23,738 nt of DNA from Echinostoma caproni (GCA_900618425.1 UZAN01042504.1:16002-39739); one strand, 5' to 3'; shown: positions 1 to 10,500, counted from the first letter of the stretch. Notes: a model not told the origin generated them from the letters alone. Numbers and translations: made by a program.

Positions 1-1252
1 TCCCTTCTTCGAAAAAGAATGCCCCAGAAGAACGTTAACTTACTGAGGTCACGGTACTCATATACCCCTGGTCGAGTGAGATTTTACAACGAACTAAGGA
101 GGCTGTTCATCAAGGGTGCCTTCTTTCGCCATTCCTGTTCATTTTCGTCGTAGACGGAATTCTGAAGAACGCTTAAGTGGCCTCCAAAACGTAGGTATTG
201 AATGGGCAGCTGGAGAAAAACTGTGCGATTTGGAGTACGCTATGGCATCATGTGTTTGTTCGAATGCACGGAAGACGCGCAAAGCGCACTTGATAGACTA
301 ACCTAGTGCTGTTGCCACATGCTTTGCATCTTCAAAGTGCAAAGTGGTGCTGCAGGATTAGGTTTCACCTACTCTCGCTCTGAAACTAAATGACCAGGAA
401 TTAGTTATTGTGGATTGCCCTTCCTCCTTAGGTAGTTGCATGACCAATGACAGTAGCGCAGCAAAAGAGATAACCGCCCGCATTGCAAAGGCTCGAGCAG
501 CATATGCAGGACTGAAACAACTTTGGCGTAGACGCGACGTTTCACTGAAGATGAAAGGTCGTGTATATTATACTACCGTTCGTTCAGTTCTTTGTGGTTG
601 GGTGACCTTGAATTTGCGAGTGCAAGATATCCATCGAATCGAAGTTTTCGATTATCGGTGTTCACGGAGTTTAGCCCACATGGGATCAGGTGAACGGGTC
701 AGTAATCTGGAGGTAAGCTGTCATGTGTTTGAGAGCCTATCGGGGATAAACCTGCTAGCACATCGAAGTTAGATTAGTAGGCTTCATTGACTAGGATAAG
801 TATTACGTATGCCCAGCTGTCGTCTGTCGCATTGCGCTTTATTTGCTGTAGCCGCTTCGGGTTAGAGAAAACCTCGTGTAGGTCAACAGATGGCGGAAGA
901 TGTGGCATGAAGAAATGCAAAGAGCTATTAGGTAGAGTAGATGTTTCGCGCCTTCCAGGTTGGGGTCGGAAAGACTCTACAGCCGATTGAATCGATACAT
1001 TGAAGGTTGAGGCAGTGAACGGACGGTAGTTTCATTTTTGTTGTCATTTCTTATCAGGCTAGAATGTTTGAAAGGTAAGTGTGCACAGTTGTATTGTGTA
1101 CTGTGTGTTGANAGGTTCACTTTCTCCCCCATCAGAATAGGCCCAATCCCTGCCCACTTTAAATATTACCACCAACTAGGTATGCATTGCAAATTTAACA
1201 GCGATCAGTGAAATTAACTTTATTGTATTTCGCTGTAAGATGATGATGATGA
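1..1252 (+). mobile_element. LINE A, 3' end of a decayed non-LTR retrotransposon
   Basis: This is the C-terminal part of a reverse transcriptase plus its 3' untranslated tail, cut by the window start. Readable pieces are a GLQNVGIEWAAGEKLCDLEYA stretch just before the catalytic YADD site (about 180-241), then SALDRL-like, APSKCK-like and YLGS-like segments, then LKQLWRRRDVSLKMKGRVYY (about 500-570). The end of the protein has the SRLPGWG motif (about 945-965). The catalytic site is broken: a frameshift falls right after the codons for Tyr-Ala at 236-241. Further frameshifts lie near 160-170 and 770. The element ends in a TGATGATGATGA microsatellite at 1239-1252. The minus-strand copy at 19929-20525 shares the last 350 bases, including the non-coding tail. 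One base (1112) is an N. The match to RTE-like fluke elements is from memory; that it is dead is seen directly. Confidence 0.88.
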
Positions 1253-2339
1253 CGTTCACAAACTGCGTACTGAATGCCACAGGTTGCAGTCAAGTACAGA
1301 TGGTTACCCCTCGGCTGTGCATGAAATATGAGAGCTGGGAAATGTAGAATAAATGATGGGTTCGAATTGTCAGTCTAAAGCATTCGTGTGTGTGTGTGTT
1401 TGAATGGTGTGGTTTTTATTTTGGGAACGGAGATTGGTCAAGGCTAGTCAAGTCACTATGAGCTTTGTACACCCATGGGTGAATTTCCAGCTTTCTTTAT
1501 CGTTATTACTGCGGATATTCTGATTAAAAATGAAATTAAATAATTAAAGTCGTGGGGGACATATAATTGTTTAGCCAAGAAAACGCCAAGTTCACTAGTT
1601 ACCCTTTTATGGGTCGATGGGAACACACGATTACGATGGAAGAATTGAATTACGCAACGGGAAGTACGGAAATTTAAAGCTAGCTCGTGTGACGGCTGTG
1701 GATACGGCCCGAGACCATTCACTGTGTAAAATATGTGAAACGTCTTTAAGTACGAATGAGGCAAATTCGTTAGGTGTATCAGTAAATCTAGTAACAATAT
1801 TATCTACAATGATCACTCTAGGAAGTCCACTGCATTTTGATAGGTCCTTTAAAGATCATCTCAGAAGAATAAATCCCTCACTAGTAGGTCAGTAAACATA
1901 ACTGGTGAACAATGCAATGTCATGTCATCGGGAAATAATGTAAGCATAACTCCTGTCTTACAGAAAGCATTTCTAGTCTCAGGGACAAAAATAAGAACCT
2001 TTCATGACTTCTCGTGGACTACGATAGATTAAGTTAAAAACACTCCCAGATATTTCACACTGATGGGTCTTGTTTTTGAACTTTTCGTTACCCAGGCTAG
2101 AGAGAAAGCCGAATTTCAGAGTGCGATATGGCTCACCGGATTGTCATGAAAATGTCCTCCTAATATTTGGCGATGTTCAGAATAAGAGGATTGGATCTGG
2201 AACACCTTAGGACTGCATCAGGTTTTTTGGGACTTCAGAGGCATGAAAGTTTATGGCCAGTTACTATATCGTCGGTCCGTCTACATCCAATAAATGTAGA
2301 AACAATAAGAAGTTTGTTGGCATAATGCAGATCTGCGAC
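1253..2339. other. Intronic stretch without a recognisable gene
   Basis: It holds a short (GT)7 microsatellite at 1386-1399. Two opposed reading frames around 1456-1895 are short, compositionally plain and not coiled-coil, so I do not call them genes. The part from about 2040 to 2339 may be the frameshifted continuation of the minus-strand reverse transcriptase that is clear at 2340-2575. I could not follow it with confidence. Confidence 0.5.
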
Positions 2340-2575
2340 GGACGACACCTTGATAACCCTGGAGTTGGCTGGAAAAGACGCTGACAATTTACCATGATAC
2401 TATGTGAAGTGAGTACGATCAATAAAGTAATCACGAGTGATTTAGCAAATGCCTGGGTTTATACCTTTTTCTGAAAGCTTTTTCAGCAAGTTGGGTTTGT
2501 CGAGACAACTAAAAACATGCATGTAATCAAGGGATACCAGTCGCACGGTTTTATACTTTCCATTGAATGCTAAGG
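2340..2575 (-). pseudogene. Reverse transcriptase remnant, CR1/Jockey-like
   Basis: Read on the minus strand, this segment gives VRLVSLDYMHVFSCLD, then NLLKKLSEKGINPGIC, a stop, ITRDYFIDRTHF, another stop, and GKLSASFPANSRVIK. The order fits the palm region of CR1/Jockey-type reverse transcriptases, where V-x-L-D-x-x-x-A-F-D is followed by LLxKL, a GI block, an IxDYLxxRT block and SxSGVxQG. The second conserved Asp region is altered (AFD has become VFSCLD). There are two in-frame stops, and the frame is lost after VIK, so it is dead. It differs in type from LINE A and LINE B in this window. Its upstream end stops abruptly at the tRNA-like SINE at about 2576. Family placement is by motif pattern only. 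Confidence 0.68.
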
Positions 2576-2800
2576 TGTGGTGGTCAAGCAGCGTAAGTGG
2601 CGAACACAGGCGTGCCTTAGTCCCTAAGGTTCTGGGTTCAAACCCCGTCATCGTTATCCAGTTCGCTATCGTTCGATTCAATGCCGAACTCATCTCAGTT
2701 GAAGTATTATATTCCAGGTCCCAGGGCTTCCTGTGCCGGTTAACAGGAATGAATAGTAGGTCACCTGGACTATGGGTTTTACCTTTTCTGCTTTTCATCA
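2576..2800 (+). repeat. tRNA-derived SINE-like element
   Basis: A near-consensus RNA polymerase III A box (TGGTCAAGCAG, 2581-2591, one mismatch to TRGYNNARNGG) is followed 54 bases later by a B box (GGTTCAAACCC, 2635-2645). The B box sits in a GGGTTCAAACCCC stem typical of a tRNA T-arm. The spacing is longer than in most tRNAs and suits a Ser/Leu-type head with a long variable arm. An unrelated body of about 140 bases follows; its right edge is uncertain. The antisense translation carries GFEPRTLG, a string often produced by SINE B boxes read backwards. It is not a functional tRNA gene as far as I can see, since no closing acceptor stem is evident. Confidence 0.55.
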
Positions 2801-4620
2801 CACGGTGGTGTGTGTGGGCAGACAGCGATGTTGGTGCTTCGCTGAAGAATCATTTTGTTCCTTGAGCGACCAGGCTCCTTTAACTTTTCCCTGTACAATC
2901 AAAAACCAATATTATATGAGGCTACTGATTTTACATTATTTTTTGTTTTGTTTTAATAAGCCCAGCTGGCGGTGGAAAATAAGGCACACTATTTGAGCGT
3001 GATATTCTTGTCCAAAAACCTTGTGGTTGACCTTCACCCATGTATATTTTATGTTAGAATTTTCTTCCCCTAGGAGAATCACTTCATTTGCATAGTTTTT
3101 TTTAAGCTTTCGCAACCAATATCTTTTTCATCTTATCTTTTATTTGCTTCCTTTTATTAAATGTACAATTATAAAATCTGCAGGACGGGGGAAACGGCCA
3201 ATCCGACGGTTGCCACAAAGGAAGTCAGGGGGTGGTAGTGAAATGGGAACACACGTCTTCCGGGGCGATAAGTTGATAACGTTAGTGCTTGACCACTACC
3301 ACCACCCTCGGCTTTTTCGTGCCATAGTTTTGACTACTGTTTTTATTGGCTTTCCGTTTGGTTAAACGATTAGACGGAGCAGTATAAAAGTGAATGTATA
3401 GAATTCCGATGAACTTATCCCACTGAAGAGATCTAGGATTCACATGCGCCAAATCTGTTCGGTTATAGCATTTCGCGTTGCTGCCACCAGCGCTCTGGTC
3501 CACAAACTTCCAGGTTCGAAGCTCAACGGTCAGCTGATCTTACCCATACACAGCTTCCATTCTGTCCGACTCAATAGCAAACCTATTCTTCAGTGTATTA
3601 TGTAGTTTCCTGCTTGACTTGCACTGTTGCGTCATCCTGAATTGGTACGTTCTCATCGCGGGGAATTTGACCCATTTTCTATGTTTCACACTGTAATTAT
3701 GTGTTACAGGAGCTCTGCTTCTAAGGCTGTCTTTTCTTCTTCCAAATGGACGTCTCAGTTTCGTCGTTGGCGGTTTCCCGACCACTTGATTATCATTATT
3801 GAAATAACCGCGAAGTTTCATTGTGACTATTTGTTTTCATACCATTAAGATTCGACTGCCCGCACACGAGGGTTACACCGCTATATTACCACTTCTTTCG
3901 TAACCGTTGTGATAAATCAGTTTTTCAACGATTTATGTTTTAGATTATCATGTTTTAGTTGCTTCTATCACGCCAAGGCCAAACCTGTGTTTCTTCAATT
4001 TTTTCACTTCCTTCTCTTCAATATCATCACCACCACCACCACCATTATCGTCACAGTTTCATTCAATGTTATTGGTATTTTCGCCACTTTAATCGCTACA
4101 TTTTACCACGAAAAGTGTATGTGTTTGTATATATTAGCCGCCCATGTGACGGAAATTTGCTACGCGTAGTTTCAAGTGATGGGCAGGCAGCGAAAATTAT
4201 TTACTTCAGGCTGAGATGATGAGCCACGCAGATGCGTGTCGTTCCTTCGATCAACTCACTTCTCAACCTTGACTTGCAACTGTTTCAGTTCTTTTTCGTT
4301 GAACAATCACAACTGTGAATCAATCCCTTAGGAGGTCATTGCTTGGACGGGGACGGGGAAGAGGGAGGGAGGGAGGGAGGAATGCTGGGCGGTAGTGATG
4401 CGATTTCAGTTCACTCCATTCTGGTCACTGTATGACGGTGACTTTAGCCGCCTGACCAGCCCTAATTTTAGCACTTTTGTCTCCGTTTCAGGATAAGACC
4501 AACCTAATTATGAGTCGTCAACTTGTTTGCCAAGATGGTTTCCCAATCGGAATTTTAAAATTAGGTTCATGATAGTATGTATACTCCATTACAATTTCCT
4601 GATCTCCACCATCATTTCAG
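2801..4620. other. Intronic stretch, no gene recognised
   Basis: It contains small microsatellites (an ATCACC/CAC run near 4026-4050) and the G-rich tract listed separately. A minus-strand frame at 3540-3821 ends in a segment faintly like the endonuclease-to-reverse-transcriptase linker of LINEs (LHNTLKNRFAIESD), but this is too weak to call. The last 30 bases are pyrimidine-rich and end in CAG, forming the splice acceptor of the first visible exon. The gene's start codon was not found here, so this appears to be the tail of a larger intron. Confidence 0.55.
4345..4380 (+). other. G-quadruplex-forming motif in intron
   Basis: Six runs of three or four G occur within 36 bases (GGGG-AC-GGGG-AAGA-GGG-A-GGG-A-GGG-A-GGG), with loops of one to four bases. 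This meets the usual G3+N1-7 quadruplex rule with runs to spare. The G-rich strand is the coding strand, so the structure could also form in the pre-mRNA about 240 bases before an exon. Confidence 0.75.
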
Positions 4621-4734
4621 GTCAGTGATCTGGAGACGCAACTTCAGCTCACGACAGTCCAGTTGGAGGAACACGTGGTCAAACAAAACGAACTCCGGCA
4701 GTGTGTTTTGAACTGTGAGAAGTTAAAGGCGCAA
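4621..4734 (+). CDS. Coiled-coil protein, first visible exon (partial gene)
   Basis: This exon starts after the acceptor TCATTTCAG and ends before the donor GTAAGC. It is 114 bases, 38 codons, open in phase 0, and reads VSDLETQLQLTTVQLEEHV and onward. Leu and Val recur at heptad spacing, as in a coiled coil. Too short to stand out alone, it is supported by its splice sites, matching phase and the identical character of the next exon. It begins with neither Met nor a signal peptide, so the true N-terminus lies outside the window or in an exon I could not recognise. The full product is a long rod-like protein, probably a scaffold or tether (inference); the exact family is not determinable here. 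Confidence 0.8.
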
Positions 4735-5574
4735 GTAAGCTGGTCCATAGACGCAAACGTTTACCATATACATGTAGTTTTGTTGTATATCAATTGCGTT
4801 ATGTAATTCAGTTCATTTAAAAAATGACATTTAAGCTTAAATCAATGCGTACATTGTGAGACAGGTGCGGTTCATCACTGTGAGGATCAGTTCTGTTACT
4901 CCCGCAGTCGAGATGCCAAAACGTTCGCACTGTCCAGATGTACACATGTTGCTTCTTGCTTGTTTGAGAACGGTAGTGAGAAGTGTGCATTTGCTAGTAT
5001 GCCAATTGTAGTCATATGCATACATTTATGGTGAAACACTCTGTTCTACGAACGCTTTCGAAATTTTTCTCTGTCGTCCACATGATCAATCCAGTTTGTC
5101 ACCGGTTTATTGATAGAATCACATTCTTGCATCAGTAGTCACGCGGTTCTTTTGTTTGGTATCACACTTGGATATCTTAGCTACGTTGCGTGTTTGTGTG
5201 AGGTTTGCATGATGAGACTACACTATGAAGCTTGAGCGGGCAGTGGAATTATGATAAGTTTATGGTCCTGTGCCGTATAACTTTCCATCATTGCTTGGTT
5301 TGTAACCGATCGCAACGGACACGAGTGTGCTCCTTATTGTTCTGTTCTGCAGTCCCAATCAATGCCCTTCAGTTGATATTTAGTTTTAAAATCGCTTTTT
5401 CCTTTTCCATGGTTTGTTTGTGATTGGTGTTACTGAAAATCAGCATTTGAGGACGTTCTTATTGTGTTGCAATGCATGATAAAATTTATCTTTGGCTAAA
5501 CCAGCAATGTGCACGCGTACACACATCGTTTCATGCAGTACATAGCGTTTATTTTCTCTCGTCTATTATTATAG
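4735..5574 (+). other. Intron of the coiled-coil gene, 840 bases
   Basis: GT-AG intron (GTAAGC donor, TTATTATAG acceptor) in phase 0. I see no mobile element, repeat or RNA gene in it, which sets it apart from the longer introns of this gene. Confidence 0.75.
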
Positions 5575-7158
5575 GCCACTAAAGACGCATCAGATATCAC
5601 AGAACTGAGGCGCCAATTAACGGACACTAAATTGGCTAATACTGCACTCGAGGAACAGGTGCATGGTTTGAAAGAACGATTGACAAGCATGGTAAATTCA
5701 ACACCCGCAGCAGCCTCTCCCGTACGCACTGCAGAAAAATCAGAGGATGCGGCCCAATCAATAGCAGATCAACTGAATGACCTGCGGACTATGTTGGAGA
5801 CGGAACAAGCTGCCAGAAACAAGGTGGAGGAGGAACTCGTGCACGAGCGCCAGGATGCACAAGACAAACTTTCATTAATTGAACAACTTCGCCTCACAAT
5901 CAACCAGTGCGCCGTACGTACCTCAGATGAATCGACTGAGTTGAAAAGAATAAAAGAAGCTCTGGAGGAGAGGGAGCGAATATTCGCAGAATTGAGCGCC
6001 ACTCTGGAACGCGAGCGAGACGAGCAGAAAAAATTGGCTTCCAGTTTGGCCGAAGCTGAGCGCCGTGTGGTGGATCTGAGTGAAAAAGCAGAATTGGTTT
6101 CCGATTTGCAAAATCGGGTGAATGAGCTAGCTATTGTGGAGCAGGAATGTGAAACTCTGCGCCAAAATGTTGTAGAAATGGAACAACTTGAGGTTTACCT
6201 ACAAAATCAGGTTTCTCGGCTAAAGCAAGTAGCTGTTGGCGTTTTTCCTCCGGATGGCTCTGATCCCGATGTGGTCACGTCTAGTACTTCTGTGGTCTTA
6301 GATAGCACTCAAGATACTACAGAACCCGGAGTGATTAGTTTACGTCAGGGAATAGAACAGCTAATTTCATTAGTGGATCGATTCGAGTGTGAGTTGGCGC
6401 AGCGAGACAAACGAGAGATTGCAGAACATCAGCGAGAGACAGAACTTGCTTTGACAATCTCACAAATAGAAGAAACACATCTGCTACAGAAACGCGAATT
6501 AGAAGATCAATATAAGTGGGAAAAATCTGTCCTAGAGGACGAGATTCGGCAAAAGACGGAACAAATCCAGCAGTTGCAGACTCAGCTTGATCAGCTTCGG
6601 TCTGACTCTGAACAGGTTCGGGTGCAACTAGTTACACTTCAGGCACGCCTGGACGAAGCAGGACGACACGATCAAAAGGAACAAGAAACCGCCAACCGGC
6701 TGATGGAAGTTCAGACAGAATTGGAGCATCAAGTATCCAAATGGAAGGCACAATGCGAAGAATTGGAAATCAAACACGAACAACTCACTCTAAATCATTC
6801 ACATCTTGAAACTAATCGAAATCAATTGGCCGAGCGTTTGGCACAGACTGTGACACAAGTGGAGCAGTTGAAAGCAGAACTGGCTGCTGCACAGCAAACA
6901 AATGCAGATAACAAGGACTCACACCGCACGACAACTCTGCCACAGCTGTTCCATCTAAAGCAGTCTGTCCAGTCTGTCAAACAAGTGGTTGACGATCTTC
7001 GGGCTGAGTATACTGGCTTCCGCCAGGCCACTCTTAACCAGGCAGCGTTGGAAACACAGCGAATTGTGGACAAGGTGCAGTCGTCTTGGAGTGCACTGTT
7101 GGATTCATCAAAGTCGACCTCCCAGTCTTCGGATGAAAATCAACGTCTACAAAACGAG
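5575..7158 (+). CDS. Coiled-coil protein, large central exon
   Basis: At 528 codons this is the strongest coding evidence in the window. It is open from the acceptor (ATTATAG) to the donor (GTATGA), in phase 0 at both ends. The first codons read ATKDASDITELRRQL; a TTG at 5632 is an ordinary Leu codon, not a start. The protein is rich in Glu, Gln, Leu, Arg and Lys with heptad-spaced Leu. Three non-helical breaks are visible: a Ser/Pro/Ala linker at exon residues 41-55, a Pro/Gly/Ser/Thr linker (GVFPPDGSDPD...) at about 221-252, and an Asn/Asp/Thr stretch at about 441-458. Between the last two runs a long coil with ELEDQYKWEKSVLEDEI. A LISLVDRFECEL motif at about 262-273 is echoed in the exon at 15789-16544. 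There is no transmembrane segment. Golgin, centrosomal or myosin-tail relatives are all possible. Confidence 0.95.
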
Positions 7159-7221
7159 GTATGACCGTTCTCTTTCCTATTCTGTCAATTGTTTTTGGTT
7201 CGCTCATTTCTACTGGGTTCC

Positions 7222-8010
7222 TATTAGTTTCAGTTTCATTTTGTACAAGCATCAACCATTTACTTTAGTGTGACTGTTTGAATTGCTGTCTTTTGGCTAC
7301 CCATTTGGAGGAAGAGGTAGAAGGAAAATTGGAGAGCTGAAAGCAAGGTCGAAGATAAAGAGGAGAATTCCCGTAGACTAAGATTGCCTTTGTTTACGAT
7401 ACTCCACCATATCAATCAGTGTCTCTAATCATTGATTACAACGATCCCGAGGTCCTATCCAAGGAGCCCAACGCGACCTATATGACCGACTCTCCTGTTC
7501 AAAGTTTTCATACCCTGGTTCCAGGTCTGAGTTTGTCCACCCTTGACTTTTTCCCATCCACTACCTGCCTCAGCAAAAACCGCATGTCGTGACAACCTAT
7601 TGGGTTACACGTGTAATACATGCTTCAACCAACGCAATCCATGAAGGTCGATCACTTGCTTCAATGGGCGACCGCGATCACCTAAAACTGCGTCTAACCT
7701 CAGCATTGCTAATCCGGTAGCTCCACCATATTCCAACATTGCTGCGTACACAATGGTGTTTAAACACTGACAGCCTACCTTTAACCTGTTGTCGTAATAA
7801 CTGAGTTTCTGAGTCGTGTAGCAGCACCGGGCGAACCACTGCGGTATATATTCTACATATCCCAGACAACTAACTGGACGTCACGGTGGCATCACAGATG
7901 TATCAAGTTGGCCAATGCCGATCGAACCTTCTGCATACGTACCGACACTTCATCCGTAATGTGTCCGCCCGGGAGAGATATAGTAATGAGCGTATTTTTA
8001 TAATCGTTCC
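7222..8010 (-). mobile_element. LINE B, minus-strand decayed 3' copy
   Basis: Read on the minus strand from 8010 down, it gives the end of a reverse transcriptase: an ITDEV-like block, then GICRIYTAVVRPVLLHDSET (about 7800-7866), LSVFKHHCVRSN, IWWSYRISNAEVR, and later the degraded PGWGPRD-like tail (about 7440-7480). The 3' untranslated part shares with the copy at 8879-9816 the blocks CAAATGGGTAGCC and AATGGTTG...TTGTAC. It ends in a short CTGAA-type tail at about 7222-7242. Several stops and frameshifts show it is dead. The element ends only some 64 bases after the donor of the preceding exon, and it faces the plus-strand copy about 0.9 kb away. Confidence 0.82.
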
Positions 8011-8490
8011 CAGCGAATTGGCCTCAACTTTGATTCACTCGACATGGCTTTTTTCGGGCTGATTAAAAATGCTTGCTACTCCTGGGAACCAAACGAAACT
8101 GCAGAGAAATACTCCTATCTGACGAAAGCTCACTAGTTAATTATGCAGACCGAGGTGCTTATCCATGAGTCGGTTGGTGGTAGCAGGCTTCTTCCATTGA
8201 GATGTTTATCTGAAAGTTATCTTTTGTCTGCATGATAACAATTAACACTCTGCGGCAGAGCTGGATAGGGGAAACGTCATATAGCACTGATTAGATACTT
8301 ATTGATAGGGCTATCTTGGGTAGATTAGCGGTTCGGTCTGGGACAACTTGGTATGCTCGTTTTCAAACCATCAGAAGGCTGGTGGATGCAACGATTTTGT
8401 ACTTTTTCCAAAGCTGTTAAATAATGCGTTAACATCGTGCGTTGAGTACTTTTCCATTCAATGATATTAGTCTAAGTGGCTTTCCTCACC
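8011..8490. other. Intronic stretch, nothing recognised
   Basis: No coding segment, tRNA-like head or recognisable repeat is visible. It may contain further eroded sequence of the neighbouring minus-strand LINE B copy, but I cannot align it by eye. Confidence 0.5.
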
Positions 8491-8565
8491 GTCATCATCA
8501 TCATACAGCGAAATACAGAAAGACGGATTTCACTGATCTTTGCCAAACTCGCAATGCTTTCCTTA
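8491..8565 (-). mobile_element. LINE A, isolated 3' tail on the minus strand
   Basis: On the minus strand this reads GATCAGTGAAAT...TGTATTTCGCTGTATGATGATGATGA. It matches the last 60-70 bases of the LINE A copies at 1-1252 and 19929-20525, including the ATG-repeat terminus. It is a severely 5'-truncated insertion with no coding sequence left. Confidence 0.75.
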
Positions 8566-8878
8566 CCGGGGTTTATTGATCCGGTCTGCTAGTGATAGTA
8601 ACGTAAAACACTGAACCGTCACTGGTTTTTAGGTGATGAGATAACTGTAACATAAGTCAACTAATCGAAAGATCACGAAGTGCACTAAGTGTTGCATTAA
8701 TGGGATAAAGCAATAACCGCTATCCGTTCATTCTTTTTTACTGGACGATGCTCTTGATTCATCAGGCATCAGTTTTCACCGGAAGAATACACTAAATATG
8801 GGCAGTGGACTGTTATTTATTTCTACTGAAGTTCTTGACACCATATTTAGATTTCACATTCCTACCCACATGCAGGTA
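8566..8878. other. Intronic stretch, nothing recognised
   Basis: No open frame of interest, repeat or RNA gene is visible. It separates the LINE A tail from the start of the plus-strand LINE B homology. Confidence 0.5.
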
Positions 8879-9816
8879 AGTTGCAAGCTTTTCTGGATAG
8901 CTTGAGCGCCAGCGTAGCTATGTTCGGTACACGTTTTGCACCTTCAAAGTGTAAAATGTGACTACAAGACTGGGTTGGTCTAGCAACCAGGCTCACTCTT
9001 ACTGGGGAAGTAATAAAGCAAGTGGACACGTTTTGCTATTTAGGCAGCTACATCTCACCCAGTGGACGCATCATGGATAAAGTGTCTGCTGGTATACAGA
9101 ATGCTCGGTTGGCATTTGCCAACTTGAGACATCTGTGGCGCCGTCGCGACATCCGGTCGAGTGTATGTTGCTGCACTTCGGCCAGTTCTGCTATGCGGCT
9201 CAGAAACTTGGCCATTAAGGAAGCAGGATAAAGATAGACTGTCGGCGTTTGAATAATGCTGTCTACGCAGCGTTACACGAATCTGGTGGGGTAGCCGGAC
9301 GAGCAATGCTGAGGTTAGGCACAGAGTTTTGGGCAACCGCGGTCACCCACTGGAGCAATTGGTCGACCTCCATGGATTCCATTGTTTGGGACGTGTTACG
9401 TATGTCACCAGATAGGTTGCCACGGCGAGCGATGTTCGCCGAGGCAGATAGTGGGTGGAAGAAAGTCAAGGGTGGTCAAGCTAAGACCCGGCTTGAGGGT
9501 ATGGAAACCCTAACCAGGGGACTGGGTCACATAGGTCCCGTTAGGCTTCCTGGTTGGGGACCTCGGGATGATCGTAACCGGTGGTTAAAGACACTGAGTG
9601 ATATGACTGAGTGTCGTAAACAGTGGCGTTCGTGTATCTTCTCAATTTCTTTGCAACCTTAGACCACTGAAATTCTCCATTTTCTGTTCAACTCTACTTC
9701 AATTTTCCTGTTTCCTATTCTTCATCCCAATGGGCAGCCCAAAGACAGAAACCAAAACCGGCCCGNGGCCCGCAAAAGTGCATTCCAAATGGTTGTACGA
9801 ACTGAACTGAACTGAA
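8879..9816 (+). mobile_element. LINE B, plus-strand decayed 3' copy
   Basis: This is the C-terminal third of a reverse transcriptase with its 3' tail. Landmarks in order: FLDSLSASVAMFGTRFAPSK (about 8888-8950), DTFCYLGSYISPSGR and LANLRHLWRRRDI (9022-9150), an ALRPVLLCGSETW-like block (about 9170-9215), SMDSIVWDVLRMSPDRLPRR (9370-9430) and VRLPGWGPRDDRNRW (about 9540-9585). Several of these lie in different frames, and stops interrupt them, so it is inactive. The 3' untranslated region has an N at 9766 and ends in a GAACTGAACTGAACTGAA pentanucleotide tail at 9799-9816. The same tail region recurs at 7222-8010 (minus), 13776-13885 and 18037-18417. The catalytic YADD part is missing through 5' truncation, as is usual for LINE insertions. 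Confidence 0.88.
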
Positions 9817-10195
9817 TTCCTATCGACGAGATGAAACGGTTGCTTTTATGAAGGTGCAAAGCTCCGTCGAAGATTTACCTCCCATGTGATTGCAATATAA
9901 TAAATCAGGTCAGAAAGCTAGTATATTTAACCTTACCAACATCTGCAGCCATATCACCCAAAAAAGCAGTTTGAAAGCAAATAAAATCTTACAGAATCGG
10001 TCATATGTTCTCACTGCTGCGCATACGGCGCTGGTGTTGCTTTTGGTGGCTAGACTACTTGAGTCGCTGTCACTGGTTTGCTCCGGGTTCTAAGATCTGA
10101 AGTTCGAATCTTGATATCGTTTTTACCCTGCCTAGTGCTCAACCCATCCCGTTAAAGCCATATATAGTTCACTGTCCCAAATTTCCAGTGATGGA
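9817..10195. other. Intronic stretch, nothing firm
   Basis: A GTTCGAATCTT sequence at about 10102-10112 resembles a degenerate polymerase III B box, but no convincing A box lies at the right distance upstream. No gene is recognised. Confidence 0.45.
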
Positions 10196-10500
10196 ATATT
10201 CATTTATCTTGGATGATTTGAAATCAAGATTTGCTCACTTCCATAGATAAACCTCTGGTTTGTTAAATCGGTTATAACCCTGGAGATTGGCTTCTCGCCT
10301 GTCTGACTGCAATGACCCTTCCTCTCCACAATAAGCTCATGACTCGATAATTTCCATCAGAGACTGCAAATGCAAGTTTTATCGCATATTTTTCGAGGAT
10401 TCGGGGAAATCTGTGCACTCAAACTTTCACCTCTGACCATGATGGGGCGTTTGGATGTGGGACTGTAAATAAAACAAAAATAAAAGCGTTACGTTTCGTA
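10196..10500 (+). repeat. Repeat R, 3' portion, diverged copy
   Basis: This shares a chain of blocks, in the same order, with 15040-15345. The blocks are GATTTGAAATCAAG, a GGTTATAACCCTGGAGATTGGCTTCTCG block matching GGTAATAACCCGGATATTGGCTCTTCG, a GGNGCTTTTGGATG-like block, and an A-rich end close to ACGTTTCGT. It is not coding. The repeat is unclassified; see the copy at 14690-15345. Confidence 0.6.

Noticed and set aside
1456..1900. Opposed open frames on both strands (about 60-113 codons).
   Set aside because: Ordinary chance frames with no recognisable motif, no coil and no fitting splice sites. A link to the minus-strand reverse transcriptase at 2340-2575 could not be shown.
3540..3840. 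Minus-strand frame with LHNTLKNRFAIESD, faintly like a LINE endonuclease-reverse transcriptase linker.
   Set aside because: Only a few residues fit, with no endonuclease or reverse transcriptase motif on either side. Too weak to annotate.
5632..5634. TTG as a start codon for the large coiled-coil frame.
   Set aside because: The frame is already open from the splice acceptor at 5574, and coil-forming residues begin before it, so this is an internal Leu.
10060..10120. Possible tRNA-like head with GTTCGAATCTT.
   Set aside because: The B box is imperfect and no A box with proper spacing and sequence is present.
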